DNA from: DASYSA01 sp036003885
GTDB taxonomy: Bacteria; Acidobacteriota; Blastocatellia; UBA7656
Reading direction: 5' to 3'
Length of the DNA: 15,278 nt
Assembly (NCBI GenBank): GCA_036003885.1
Contig: DASYSA010000156.1
Location: forward strand, 1-15,278
In this document: in pieces, positions 6,752-15,095 of the stretch
Position numbering within the stretch: position 1 is the first letter of the stretch
How the letters are laid out: every line of letters starts with the position of its first letter
Program-made: the position numbers and the translations under genes
The notes under the pieces: model-generated
Told to the model about the DNA's origin: nothing
The model's database searches: none
The model's input: the letters and a program-made list of their open reading frames with translations, nothing else

Positions 6752-6848
6752 AAACTAAATTCCTTTCCCCCTGAAATTGAAATACCGGTGCGAACTCGCG
6801 CCGTAGGCGCTGATTCTCGTTCCTGTCATCACATGTCGCTCGCCGAGA
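6752..6848 (-). other. 97-bp spacer between GT4 and decarboxylase-like genes
   Basis: It contains a GC-rich hairpin, GCGCC/GGCGC (6798-6810, 3-nt loop), with no T-run after it. Next to the start codon is a G-rich tract, TTCAGGGGGAAAGG (6775-6762 on the minus strand). That tract resembles TTCAGGGGGGATAGG at 3843-3829. No clear -35/-10 pair is visible. Confidence 0.35.
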
Positions 6849-8096
6849 CTAGGTTGCCGCGTTTTCGGAGCGCTCAGCGATTCCGCGAGGCCGGCGCTGG
6901 TTGAATCGAGCCAGCCGCCGAGAATATTGGGCGATGAGTGTTTGATAAACCGAGGAGATCTCTGCCACCATCGTTTCCGCGCGAAATGCGGGGTCTACTC
7001 GTCGCCGCCCGGCTTCTCCAAATCGCTTTCTGAGCTCCGGATCGGCCAGCAATCGAGAAACGGCGTCCCCAAGCGCCCTGGCATCATTCGGCCGAACCAG
7101 GTAGCCTGTCTCGCCGGGAATGACCACTTCCGGCGCACCATCAATATCAAAGGAAACGCACGGCTTACCCATTGCCAGCGCCTGTGGCAGCACCCGGGCC
7201 AGTCCCTCTCGAAGCGATGTATGAACCAACACATCCATCGCCGATAACATTTCAGGGATCCTCTCTGGCCGAACGAGACCCGCGAAAACGAAATTGTCGA
7301 GGATGCCTGCCTCGCGCGCCCGGTTCCGAAGGTGGTCGTACAGAACGCCGTCTCCTATCAGAAGGAAACGCACGTGCGGATGCCGGGCAACGATTGCCGG
7401 AGCGGCATCCAATAACTGATCGTGGCCCTTTAGAGAAAACAACCTTGCTATCTTTCCAACCACCGGGGCATCAGCGGGAATACCGAACTCCTGCCGCACT
7501 CTGAGCGGATCTACATCGGCCTGTAGAAACCAATCCAGTTCCATCCCACTGTAGACCGTGCTGAACTTCTCCCGAGGCGCGATGCCGGCCACGATCGCTT
7601 TTTGCCGGATAATCTCTGACACACTAATGAAATGGTCGGTAATTGGAGCACAGATCTTCTTAACCGCCCGCCACAGCCGGTTGATGAGCCAGGGTTGATA
7701 TTCGTGAAAGACCAGGCTGTGCAGCGTATGAACGATGATCGGGGTGCCGGCCAGTTTTGCCGCCAATCGCCCGAGGACGCCGGCCTTTGAGGAATGCGTG
7801 TGCACTATATGATATTGTCCTTTTCGAATAAACCGATAAAGCTTATAGAATGCCCGTATGTCTGCCAGCGGGTTTATGCTGCGTCCTAACTCGGGCACAA
7901 CGATGAGACGCGTTGTGCGGCGCGCGCGCCCGAGCAGATCTCCTTCGGGCCCTTCGTCAACCCCTGTCAGGAGAGTGACTTCATAGTCCGGCAATCTGTC
8001 CAGACCCTCGACTGACAGGAGCGTGTTCTCCTGCGCGCCTCCAACAATCAGTCGCGTGATCACATGGAGGACTCTTATGGATCCACCTTTAGCCAT
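6849..8096 (-). CDS. GT4 family glycosyltransferase
   Basis: The 415-residue protein has the two-Rossmann GT-B fold of retaining GT4 enzymes. The N-terminal domain begins RVLHVITRLIVGGAQE, with the glycine-rich acceptor loop, and contains HTHSSKAGVLGR (from H99) and ISVSE (about 157-161). The donor half contains GKIARLFSLKGHD, LLIGDG (245-250), and HTSLREGLARVLPQALAMGKP. E297 starts the EX7E motif, but the second position (305) is Gln, a variant seen in some members of this family. It should add a sugar from a nucleotide donor to a lipid-linked glycan on the cytoplasmic face. The sugar cannot be told from sequence. The ATG at 8096 comes two bases after the methyltransferase stop (TAA-CC-ATG) without a clear Shine-Dalgarno, so translation is probably coupled. 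Confidence 0.9.
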   Translation of the reverse strand: MAKGGSIRVLHVITRLIVGGAQENTLLSVEGLDRLPDYEVTLLTGVDEGPEGDLLGRARRTTRLIVVPELGRSINPLADIRAFYKLYRFIRKGQYHIVHTHSSKAGVLGRLAAKLAGTPIIVHTLHSLVFHEYQPWLINRLWRAVKKICAPITDHFISVSEIIRQKAIVAGIAPREKFSTVYSGMELDWFLQADVDPLRVRQEFGIPADAPVVGKIARLFSLKGHDQLLDAAPAIVARHPHVRFLLIGDGVLYDHLRNRAREAGILDNFVFAGLVRPERIPEMLSAMDVLVHTSLREGLARVLPQALAMGKPCVSFDIDGAPEVVIPGETGYLVRPNDARALGDAVSRLLADPELRKRFGEAGRRRVDPAFRAETMVAEISSVYQTLIAQYSRRLARFNQRRPRGIAERSENAAT

Positions 8097-8098
8097 GG

Positions 8099-8746
8099 TT
8101 ACAAATCAGCTGCTACAATGTAGTCGCGATCAAGCTCGATCCAGTGGTAGTCGGTCACCCCGGCATCCGAAAGAATGTTTTTCACCCGGGTTTCGGAATA
8201 GAGAAAGAGAGGACAACCACGAAGCCGGAAGCGCAAGCGGCGCACTGGAACACGCCACTCGCGGGACTTCGGGAAGCTCAGGATCATCTTCGACCGGGTC
8301 AGTTCGCGCATCCGGGTTATGATCGCCACCGGCTCCGCAACATAGTCAAAGAACCCCATCGCCGAACAGGCGTCGAAGGGTCCATCATTCACGGCGTCGG
8401 GAAACATTCCGGCTCGGAAGTCACACCGTTCGGCGACACCGGACATCCGGGCATGCTTGTTGGCAAGTTCAATCATTGCGGCTGCAAAGTCAACGCCAAC
8501 GACTCTGGCCGCACCTCCCAACGCATAGGCTACACAATAGCGCCCCGAGCCGCACCCGACATCAAGCACGCTCTTCCCCGCAAGCGGATCGAGAAGGTCG
8601 AGTGTAAGAGAGAACCGCCGGCGCACAACACCGCGCCAGACGTTGTCGACCCACCGGCCGATCACGCTCTTTTCTTCATCATAAATAGCATCGAAGCGCC
8701 GAGCATCGGCCTGAAAATGGCTACGGACTCTTTGCTCAACTGACAC
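8099..8746 (-). CDS. Class I SAM-dependent methyltransferase
   Basis: From the GTG at 8746 the protein has 215 residues. The SAM-binding motif I is VLDVGCGSGRY (about 60-70), followed by an acidic end of strand two, GVDF (about 84-87). The C-terminal part, rich in Arg and with FLYSETRVKNILSDAGV, resembles small-molecule methyltransferases, but the acceptor is unknown. Here a sugar or glycan hydroxyl is the likely target. The frame can also start at a TTG (8749). However, GGAGGT at 8752-8757 is 5 nt from the GTG and only 2 nt from the TTG, so GTG is preferred. It overlaps the end of the deacetylase gene by 11 bp, which suggests translational coupling. Confidence 0.85.
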   Translation of the reverse strand: MSVEQRVRSHFQADARRFDAIYDEEKSVIGRWVDNVWRGVVRRRFSLTLDLLDPLAGKSVLDVGCGSGRYCVAYALGGAARVVGVDFAAAMIELANKHARMSGVAERCDFRAGMFPDAVNDGPFDACSAMGFFDYVAEPVAIITRMRELTRSKMILSFPKSREWRVPVRRLRFRLRGCPLFLYSETRVKNILSDAGVTDYHWIELDRDYIVAADL

Positions 8747-9560
8747 CAAGCACCTCCCGCATCGGAGCGAAACTGAAGTCTCGCAGCAGCCGTTTGAGTC
8801 GATCTTCGGTCTTTCGCAGGTTGAAATAGTGAGTCATCGAAATGCGCCGCGGCAGCGGGATGCGCGGGTGATCCGCATCCAACTCCCACGGGTGCAGATA
8901 AAACACAACCGGATATCCTTTCTCATTAACGGCTCGAAATGCCCGGCGCGTTAACGAGTAGGGGTAGATCCGAAAATAAGCGCCTCCAGCTATGGGCAGA
9001 TTCCGCCCCAACAACTGCCACGTTGAAATCGGGAATTCTATTAAGGTGCGGCCTCCTGCAGCAAGTTCATACGGCCAGCGTGGCGCGTCCTCAATCCCAT
9101 ACCGGTAGTTGAGCACCGGAAAGATGCTCGAGTCGTATCGAATTCCGAGCTCACCCAGCACCTCAAGCGCCCAAAGCGAATCACGAGTGATCGAGAAGAA
9201 CGGCGCTCGGTGGCCGAGCACTCGCTGTCCAATGTTGTCCTCTAAAGATCTGACCGCTCTCTCGATCTCAGATCGAAACACTTCAGGCGTCTGTTTATAG
9301 ATCAGCGTATGCGAATAACCGTGAGTTCCTATTTCGTGACCGGCGGCAGCGATCTCGCGAACGATCTCCGGATGGCGCTCCGCGACATAACCAAGGACGA
9401 AGAATGTGGCGCGCACATCCGCTTGATCGAGCAGCTCGAGCAGCCGGCGGCCAGCGGGGACCACTCGGTCCTCGAACTTTCCCCATTCCGTATGCGGTAT
9501 CTCCAGTCCCTGATACCAGTCCTCAAAATCGATAGTCAGGGCATTCGTAATCTCTGTCAT
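8736..9560 (-). CDS. NodB-fold polysaccharide deacetylase, exosortase/PEP-CTERM-locus (DUF3473-like) subfamily
   Basis: The 274-residue protein is a carbohydrate esterase family 4 deacetylase. The motifs are in order: NALTIDFEDWYQ (D11, D14), GTHGYSH (metal ligands H80, H84), RAPFFS (R118), YDSSIFP (D143) and VVFYLHPWE (H223). The N-terminal NALTIDFEDW and the ending YFNLRKTEDRLKRLL match the subfamily found beside exosortase systems, which carries the DUF3473 region. It lacks a signal peptide, so it probably acts on a lipid-linked or nucleotide-linked precursor in the cytoplasm, removing N-acetyl groups. The gene starts 13 bp after the amidotransferase, and this adjacency is itself typical of such loci. 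No exosortase is visible in this window. Confidence 0.9.
   Translation of the reverse strand: MTEITNALTIDFEDWYQGLEIPHTEWGKFEDRVVPAGRRLLELLDQADVRATFFVLGYVAERHPEIVREIAAAGHEIGTHGYSHTLIYKQTPEVFRSEIERAVRSLEDNIGQRVLGHRAPFFSITRDSLWALEVLGELGIRYDSSIFPVLNYRYGIEDAPRWPYELAAGGRTLIEFPISTWQLLGRNLPIAGGAYFRIYPYSLTRRAFRAVNEKGYPVVFYLHPWELDADHPRIPLPRRISMTHYFNLRKTEDRLKRLLRDFSFAPMREVLGVS
8752..8757 (-). promoter_or_regulatory. Ribosome binding site that sets a GTG start for the methyltransferase
   Basis: GGAGGT on the minus strand lies inside the last codons of the deacetylase gene, 5 nt before the GTG at 8746. The in-frame TTG at 8749 would be too close. The site sits within the upstream gene, as in coupled operon pairs. 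Confidence 0.7.
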
Positions 9561-9573
9561 TGCCGATCTCTAC

Positions 9574-11490
9574 TCAATCAATGAATTCGCGGTGCCACAG
9601 TTCCAGCATCAACAGCGTCCATAACTGCTGTGCGTAGTCGCGACGCCCTTCGACATGCTGCTCGACGAGATGGCGGAGCGCTTCTGGCTTGAAATACCCG
9701 CGCATCAGACTTCGTTCAGCAAGGATTGTCTCTGAAACAAACTGCCTCAGCTCTCCGCGGAACCAGCGGCCGAGCGGCACTCCAAATCCCATCTTTTTGC
9801 GCGAAAGATTCTCTTTCGGGAGCAATCCCCGTAGCGCCTGCTTTAGCAAGTACTTTGTCGTCAATCCCCTGAGCTTGTAACGGGCGGGAAGGCTCGCGGC
9901 AAATTCCATGAGGTGGTGGTCAAGGAAAGGAGCGCGCGCCTCGAGGGAGACCGCCATGCTTGCGATGTCAACTTTAACCAGCAAGTCGTTCGGCAAATAG
10001 TTGGCAGTGTCGGCCATCGCCAGGCGGTCCACAATATCTATCTCGCCGTTGCCCGCAAACCAGGGCTGCATATAGTCGAGCGCGGAACTGTGAGCGGTTC
10101 GCTTCAGGAATTCCCGCGTGCAGAGTTCGGCCTTTAACTCTTCGCTGAAACCGCAGGTAAGACTCAGGTAGCCTTCGCTTCGCGGTCGTCCCATAACTCC
10201 CAGAAGCCTGCGGACTCGTCCGTACTGGGAACGCCTGGAGTTGCCTGGAGGCATTGCCGCTATCGCCGGCTGCAGCACTTGATCTCTCAACACTCGCGGA
10301 AGGCGGCTGTAGCGCTCCGCGATTCGCATGGCCACATATCGTTCATAGCCGGCGAAGCACTCGTCGCCGCCATCGCCGCTGAGCGCGACGGTTACGTGCT
10401 GGCGCGTCATCCTGGCGAGGTAGTAAGTGGGGATGGCTGAGGAGTCGGCATAAGGCTCTCCGTAGTGACGCACAAGTGTCGGCAAAACTTCTAACGCGTC
10501 GGGCCGCACGATGAACTCGTGGTGCTCGGTACCAAACCGTTCTGCAATCCGCCGCGCGTGCTCAATCTCGCTAAAGTCCTGCTCTTCAAATCCAATTGAG
10601 AAGGTTTTGACGCGCCCCCGCGACAACTCGCTCATTAAAGCGACGATTGCGCTGGAGTCTATCCCTCCTGAGAGAAACGCGCCGAGTGGAACATCCGACA
10701 TCAAACGCACTCGCACAGCCTCCCGCAGCAACTCAACGGCACGTTCGCCAGCCTCTTCTTCGGATATCGAAATCTTCCTCGAGAAGTCCAACGACCAGTA
10801 CGAGCGCTTCTCCACCTCACCGTTCTGCCAGATTAGCAGGTGACCGGGTTCAAGCTTACGAATGGCGGCGAACGCCGTCATCGGCGCGGGCACACACATG
10901 AACGACAGGTAATTGTTCAACGCCTCGAAGTTGATCTCGCGCGAAACGTCCGGATGTCGGAGCATAGCTTGAAATTCAGATGCAAATATCAGTTTGCTCC
11001 CTGCGACTGAGTAGAGAAGCGGCTTCTTACCAACGCGGTCTCGAGCAAGCAGGAGGCGCTGCTCGGTGGCATCCCACAACGCGAAAGCAAACATCCCTCG
11101 CAGGTGCTTGGGTACGTCACAACCGTATTCCTCATACGCATGCACAATTGCTTCGGTGTCGCTCTGTGTGTAGAAGCGGTGCCCCTTCGATTCCAGCTCA
11201 ACTCGCAGCTCGGGGTAGTTGTAAATCTCGCCGTTCAGCACGACCCAGACTGTCTGGTCCTCATTATGAATGGGCTGCTTGCCTGTGGCGAGATCGATGA
11301 TCGCGAGCCGCCTCATTCCAAGCCCTGCCGCAGCGCCGCCCTGAAATCGGCTTCCAAAGCCTGATCCATCGCTCAGGAAATAGCCTTCGTCGTCCGGCCC
11401 TCGATGAACCATCGCCGCGCACATATCGCGAAGCGCTGCTTCATCCGGCGAACTGGCAATTGAATCGACTATGCCGACAATTCCACACAT
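9574..11490 (-). CDS. asnB: Glutamine-dependent asparagine synthase-like amidotransferase
   Basis: The 638-residue protein has the two domains of AsnB. The N-terminal Ntn glutaminase begins M-C2-GIVGIVD, so Cys2 is the nucleophile after Met removal; RLAIIDL (61-67) and NGEIYN (86-91) line the glutamine pocket. The C-terminal ATP-pyrophosphatase half has the P-loop LSGGIDSS (273-280) and the acidic LSGDGGDE segment. Length and neighbours fit the amidotransferases found in exosortase-associated polysaccharide loci. There they are thought to amidate a sugar acid or amino-acid substituent rather than make asparagine. All key residues are present, so it should be active. The ATG at 11490 is 19 bp after the upstream membrane-protein gene. 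Ordinary asparagine synthesis remains possible. Confidence 0.9.
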   Translation of the reverse strand: MCGIVGIVDSIASSPDEAALRDMCAAMVHRGPDDEGYFLSDGSGFGSRFQGGAAAGLGMRRLAIIDLATGKQPIHNEDQTVWVVLNGEIYNYPELRVELESKGHRFYTQSDTEAIVHAYEEYGCDVPKHLRGMFAFALWDATEQRLLLARDRVGKKPLLYSVAGSKLIFASEFQAMLRHPDVSREINFEALNNYLSFMCVPAPMTAFAAIRKLEPGHLLIWQNGEVEKRSYWSLDFSRKISISEEEAGERAVELLREAVRVRLMSDVPLGAFLSGGIDSSAIVALMSELSRGRVKTFSIGFEEQDFSEIEHARRIAERFGTEHHEFIVRPDALEVLPTLVRHYGEPYADSSAIPTYYLARMTRQHVTVALSGDGGDECFAGYERYVAMRIAERYSRLPRVLRDQVLQPAIAAMPPGNSRRSQYGRVRRLLGVMGRPRSEGYLSLTCGFSEELKAELCTREFLKRTAHSSALDYMQPWFAGNGEIDIVDRLAMADTANYLPNDLLVKVDIASMAVSLEARAPFLDHHLMEFAASLPARYKLRGLTTKYLLKQALRGLLPKENLSRKKMGFGVPLGRWFRGELRQFVSETILAERSLMRGYFKPEALRHLVEQHVEGRRDYAQQLWTLLMLELWHREFID

Positions 11491-11509
11491 TTTGGTTCTT
11501 CTACCCGGT

Positions 11510-12907
11510 TTATGATCTTGAACTCGTGTTGCTCACTAATGGCTGTGGCGGCGAAACACTTGCAACCGTACGAAACGGGACAGGCTGTCTTTGTCGGAGC
11601 CTGCTGAGCTTTGCAGTTCGCCTCAGCTCCAGCCCGATCGACATGAACACAAAGAAAAAGACGTAGAGTTGTGAACGATGTCTGTATGCGGTACCGGCGT
11701 TGGACTCAAACAAGGCAAACGCCAGCGTCAGGCCAACAACGAAAGTACAAACCACAAAAGACCGCCGGAGATGGTTTCTGATGACAAACCAGAATCCCTT
11801 AAACATCATTGGCATGAGCAACCACCACGCCATCAACTCAGGCAGAGTTATGAGCTGCCTGAAATTGGTGATCATCCACGGAAATGGCGCCAGCAAAACG
11901 TACAGCACGCCCACAGGAAGGAATTCAATCGCCGCGTTGGGGTCGGTGATGTCCACGTCGCCACCGAAGCCGCTATTCGCCGCCCTGGCGTTCCATTCTC
12001 GCGATCGCTGCACCTTCTGAACGTCCAACGCCTGCCTCGCGGTCTCCCCCGCTCCAAAATAACTGAAGGCCAACCCGATGATCACCACCATTACTCCGCC
12101 CTGGAGCATGCGCATGGGGCTGAATTGCTTTTTGGTAGTGAACAGCAACGCGCCGGCGATGGCCGCGAACATAATGTATGACATGTAGTGGCGCAACGTG
12201 TACAGGCATACGAGAGAAGCCAACAGGAAAATGAAACTCTTGACCTCAAACTTGGTTCGCACTCTTAAAGTGAACAGAATGCATAGGCACAAGCACAGAA
12301 CGATCGGCCCATCTTTCAATTCCTGCGAGCTCCATAGAATGAGCGACGGCGAAAAGGCCGTCATGATTGCCACAGTTCGCGCAACCCGTATGTGGGGGTA
12401 CACAAGCATCGAGATTCGATACCCGGTAACGCAGACCGCTGCTCCAAAAGCGCAATTGATCAATTGGATTGCCAGAGGGTTCTGACCTATTGCGTAATAG
12501 ATCCCGGCCACAAAGTAAAACATTCCGAAGCCTGACCTGGTCACGCCACTGTAATTGACAAGCCACGGAGCATTCGAATCTACTAATCCCCTCCACGACT
12601 GAGCCAGCGCATATCCAAACGCATCGTAGGTTATGGCATCACCCCCGAGAAAGGCCTGATAATTATGCGTATAGACGATATAAGCCAAAAAATATCGCAC
12701 GCCCAGTGCGGCGAAAAACAACCGCAACAGGAACTGTTTATCAGAGGTCTGAGTTCTGAAGATGATCCAAAGACACAAGATCACCGGCACGATCCCAACC
12801 AATACTGCAACGTACAAATCCGCCGAAACGACTACGTCATTTCCCAGCCACAGCGATCCCCAGATGACCGCTACTGCAAATACCGCTGCGATGATTTTGT
12901 TTCGCAT
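11510..12907 (-). CDS. Polytopic membrane protein, GT-C-like glycosyltransferase or polymerase
   Basis: The 465-residue protein has about ten to twelve hydrophobic helices. The first large loop has GGDAITYDAFGYA (D90, Y94, D95), like the acidic motif of GT-C glycosyltransferases that use polyprenyl-phosphate sugars. The helix with FSPSLILWSSQELKDG and a late AGTAYRHRSQLY segment are also seen in GT39-like and O-antigen-polymerase-like proteins. A likely periplasmic loop lies around residues 285-330. It could transfer a sugar outside the membrane or polymerise repeat units; sequence alone does not decide. The C-terminal 40 residues are basic and Ser/Pro-rich, likely cytoplasmic. The start ATG at 12907 has no clear ribosome binding site and follows a 79-bp gap. 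Confidence 0.75.
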   Translation of the reverse strand: MRNKIIAAVFAVAVIWGSLWLGNDVVVSADLYVAVLVGIVPVILCLWIIFRTQTSDKQFLLRLFFAALGVRYFLAYIVYTHNYQAFLGGDAITYDAFGYALAQSWRGLVDSNAPWLVNYSGVTRSGFGMFYFVAGIYYAIGQNPLAIQLINCAFGAAVCVTGYRISMLVYPHIRVARTVAIMTAFSPSLILWSSQELKDGPIVLCLCLCILFTLRVRTKFEVKSFIFLLASLVCLYTLRHYMSYIMFAAIAGALLFTTKKQFSPMRMLQGGVMVVIIGLAFSYFGAGETARQALDVQKVQRSREWNARAANSGFGGDVDITDPNAAIEFLPVGVLYVLLAPFPWMITNFRQLITLPELMAWWLLMPMMFKGFWFVIRNHLRRSFVVCTFVVGLTLAFALFESNAGTAYRHRSQLYVFFFVFMSIGLELRRTAKLSRLRQRQPVPFRTVASVSPPQPLVSNTSSRS

Positions 12908-12986
12908 CTGTTAGCCGGAGTTTTCTTCGCGCCCGAAGTGGTTCACGTTTGCTCGCAGGCGCGGGAATCGGAATCACCCATCACGT

Positions 12987-14093
12987 TTATCGCACCAACC
13001 CGCGCGACTGTAATTCCTGTGTTGCGCGCTCGACACCATCCACAGCTTGTTGTGCTCGAACCCATTCAAGAAGCTGCGGAATTCCCTCAGCGACCGAAAC
13101 CCGCGGCTCGTAGCCCAGTAATCGACGCGCGCGTGATATGTCGGCAAAGCAGTGCCGAATATCGCCCTCGCGAAACTGGCTGACGGTCTCTGGCTCGATG
13201 TCGACTCCCAAACCTTCGGCCAGGAGATCCGCCATTCGCTTCACGCTGGTTGCAATACCAGTCCCAATATTAATCGTCTGAAAGTTTGCCGCCTCAGACT
13301 CCATGGCTCTAAGATTCGCCTGGACTATGTCGGAAACATGAGTGAAGTCGCGGCTTTGAAGTCCGTCTTCGAAAATCAACGGTGGCTGTCCATTAAGTAA
13401 CCGTGATGAGAAGATCGCGGCCACGCCGGTATACGGATTCGAAAGCGCCTGTCGTGCGCCGTAGACGTTGAAGTATCTCAGCGCAACCGTCGGTATTCCG
13501 TAAGCGCGCCCAGTGATTATGCAAAGCTGTTCCTGATCCTGCTTTGTCACTGCGTAGACTGATGCCGGATCGAGAGGCTTTGTCTCAGGCGTTGCAACCG
13601 CCTCAAGGCTCACCCTGCACTGCGGGCATCGCATTTCCCAGTCGCGCGATTCGAGTTGTGCAATCGACCTGAGCGACGGAGCTACAGACCCACACTGCGC
13701 ACAAGTGTAAGCACCTTCGCCGTAGATCGACATCGACGATGCAACGATAAGTTTCTTTATATCTCCGCGGCGAGCCACGAGCGCTTCCAGCAACGTCGCC
13801 GTGCCAAACGTGTTAGCGCCCACATAACGTTCGATTTCGTACATCGACTGGCCCACGCCGACTTCCGCGGCTTGATGGAATACTACCTCCACGCCTTCGA
13901 GAGCCATGTCTACCAGGCGCCGATCGCGAACGTCTCCCCGAACGGTCTCTACATCCGAAGGCAATTCCGAAGCCGAGTCTCCGTGCACCTGTTGGACAAA
14001 AGCATCCAGCACGCGCACACGATTACCACGCCGCAGCAGCTCTTCGACAATGTGAGATCCGATGAACCCGGCACCGCCGGTTACTAGAATCAT
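12987..14093 (-). CDS. Zinc-ribbon NAD-dependent epimerase, dTDP-L-rhamnose 4-epimerase type
   Basis: This 368-residue extended SDR has the NAD motif GGAGFIG (6-12), D30 closing strand two, an active-site SSMSIYG segment (S119-G125), and Y180-A-V-T-K184. Between them lies an insert with C131-AQ-C134 and C156-PQ-C159, a likely structural zinc ribbon. That insert, the VGVGQSMYEIERYV segment, and the ALRYFNVYGARQALSNPYTG stretch are hallmarks of the dTDP-L-rhamnose 4-epimerase-like subfamily. It would make a 6-deoxy-talose-type or related nucleotide sugar for the glycan; the exact substrate is inferred. The ATG at 14093 has only a weak GAG upstream, and the gene lies 28 bp after the methyltransferase. 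Confidence 0.85.
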   Translation of the reverse strand: MILVTGGAGFIGSHIVEELLRRGNRVRVLDAFVQQVHGDSASELPSDVETVRGDVRDRRLVDMALEGVEVVFHQAAEVGVGQSMYEIERYVGANTFGTATLLEALVARRGDIKKLIVASSMSIYGEGAYTCAQCGSVAPSLRSIAQLESRDWEMRCPQCRVSLEAVATPETKPLDPASVYAVTKQDQEQLCIITGRAYGIPTVALRYFNVYGARQALSNPYTGVAAIFSSRLLNGQPPLIFEDGLQSRDFTHVSDIVQANLRAMESEAANFQTINIGTGIATSVKRMADLLAEGLGVDIEPETVSQFREGDIRHCFADISRARRLLGYEPRVSVAEGIPQLLEWVRAQQAVDGVERATQELQSRGLVR

Positions 14094-14121
14094 ATTTACT
14101 CGCTAACCCATTATAAATGAC

Positions 14122-15087
14122 TTAAGGTGAGGTATTTCCAGCACAATGACGTTTGATTGCCCATGCATCCATATAGGTACCAGCCCCAAGATGCTCACCT
14201 AAGCTCAGCAACCGCCGGACAATCGGTCGAATGTAAGCGGGCACCGGCGATTGTTGCGTCTCAATCACGGCGCCGGCAGCATAGGTTTGAAACTTCACCA
14301 CGTCAAAACCGGTCAGATCGATAAGCGCACTCAAAGATCGACGGGTGAACCCGAAAACGTGATACGGCGGAAACGTCGGTGAAAGGTTTACAACCCAATC
14401 TCTGCCTCGCAGCCGTTGATACACGTTGCCCAACCTGTAGAACGCCCCGGCTTCGTTAGGTACGTCCAGCCACAGCATTCCCCCTGGCCGAAGCACTCTG
14501 TTGATCTCGGTCAGGAGTTCGACCGGGTTGAATACATGTTCCAGTACGGCTCCCATTGTTACGACATCGAAAGATTCTCTGTCGAATGGGCGATCTTCCA
14601 GCTTAGCCTCAACGACTTCAGCGCCGGAATATTCGCGAGCAAAGCGCGCGAAGTTGCTGGCCGGCTCTAATCCTACTGCTTTCCACCCACGCGCCGTTGC
14701 GGCTCTCAACATTTCACCGCGACCCGCTCCGATATCCAACAGCCTGCCGTTTCTGCGTCCCAATTCCTCTATGGTCTTCACGACGCTGTCATAGGCAGCG
14801 ACCTTCCCTTCCAGCGGATGCTCCAGGAAGTACTTTTCGGCATCGCCGTAGTGCTCGGCGATTTGAGAAGGAATCGGCATCGGATCGGGAAAAATCAAGC
14901 CGCAACCCCGGCATTGATAAATTAAACTAACCAAACCGAGACCTAACCGATGTGCCGCGCCTCCACGACGCCCTAAGAGGCGCCTGCTGGATTTCGGACA
15001 AAGCGGACAGCTCTGTTGACGCCAACTATACTCAGCCAGTCCGTCAGTCGCCGTCTCAATTGTTTTGACCAAGCCGGAAACGGTCAT
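14122..15087 (-). CDS. SAM-dependent methyltransferase with N-terminal zinc-binding motif
   Basis: The 321-residue protein starts with a four-cysteine zinc site, C27-PL-C30 and C59-RG-C62-G, then LIFPDPMP, as in many sugar C- or O-methyltransferases of polysaccharide loci. The class I SAM domain follows, with LLDIGAGRGEML (about 116-127), GLEP (acidic end of strand two), and VVTMGAVLEHVFNPVELL, a typical motif IV-V region. The C-terminal half (FPPYHVFGFTRRSLSALIDLTGFDVV) is also characteristic. It probably methylates a nucleotide sugar or glycan end in the cytoplasm. The ATG at 15087 is preceded by AGGA with a 6-nt spacer. The gene begins 8 bp after the stop of the next gene upstream, so it belongs to the same transcription unit. 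Confidence 0.88.
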   Translation of the reverse strand: MTVSGLVKTIETATDGLAEYSWRQQSCPLCPKSSRRLLGRRGGAAHRLGLGLVSLIYQCRGCGLIFPDPMPIPSQIAEHYGDAEKYFLEHPLEGKVAAYDSVVKTIEELGRRNGRLLDIGAGRGEMLRAATARGWKAVGLEPASNFARFAREYSGAEVVEAKLEDRPFDRESFDVVTMGAVLEHVFNPVELLTEINRVLRPGGMLWLDVPNEAGAFYRLGNVYQRLRGRDWVVNLSPTFPPYHVFGFTRRSLSALIDLTGFDVVKFQTYAAGAVIETQQSPVPAYIRPIVRRLLSLGEHLGAGTYMDAWAIKRHCAGNTSP

Positions 15088-15095
15088 TGAATATC

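Noticed and set aside
8144..8743. Plus-strand open frame of 199 codons opposite the methyltransferase
   Set aside because: The minus-strand methyltransferase has an intact SAM motif and ribosome binding site; the plus frame has no recognisable domain.
9574..11490. Lasso-peptide cyclase, given an AsnB homologue and a PF14907-like nucleotidyltransferase in one window
   Set aside because: The two genes are almost 7 kb apart. The AsnB is embedded next to an exosortase-type deacetylase and has normal glutaminase and synthetase motifs. No precursor peptide, B1 or B2 protein is visible.
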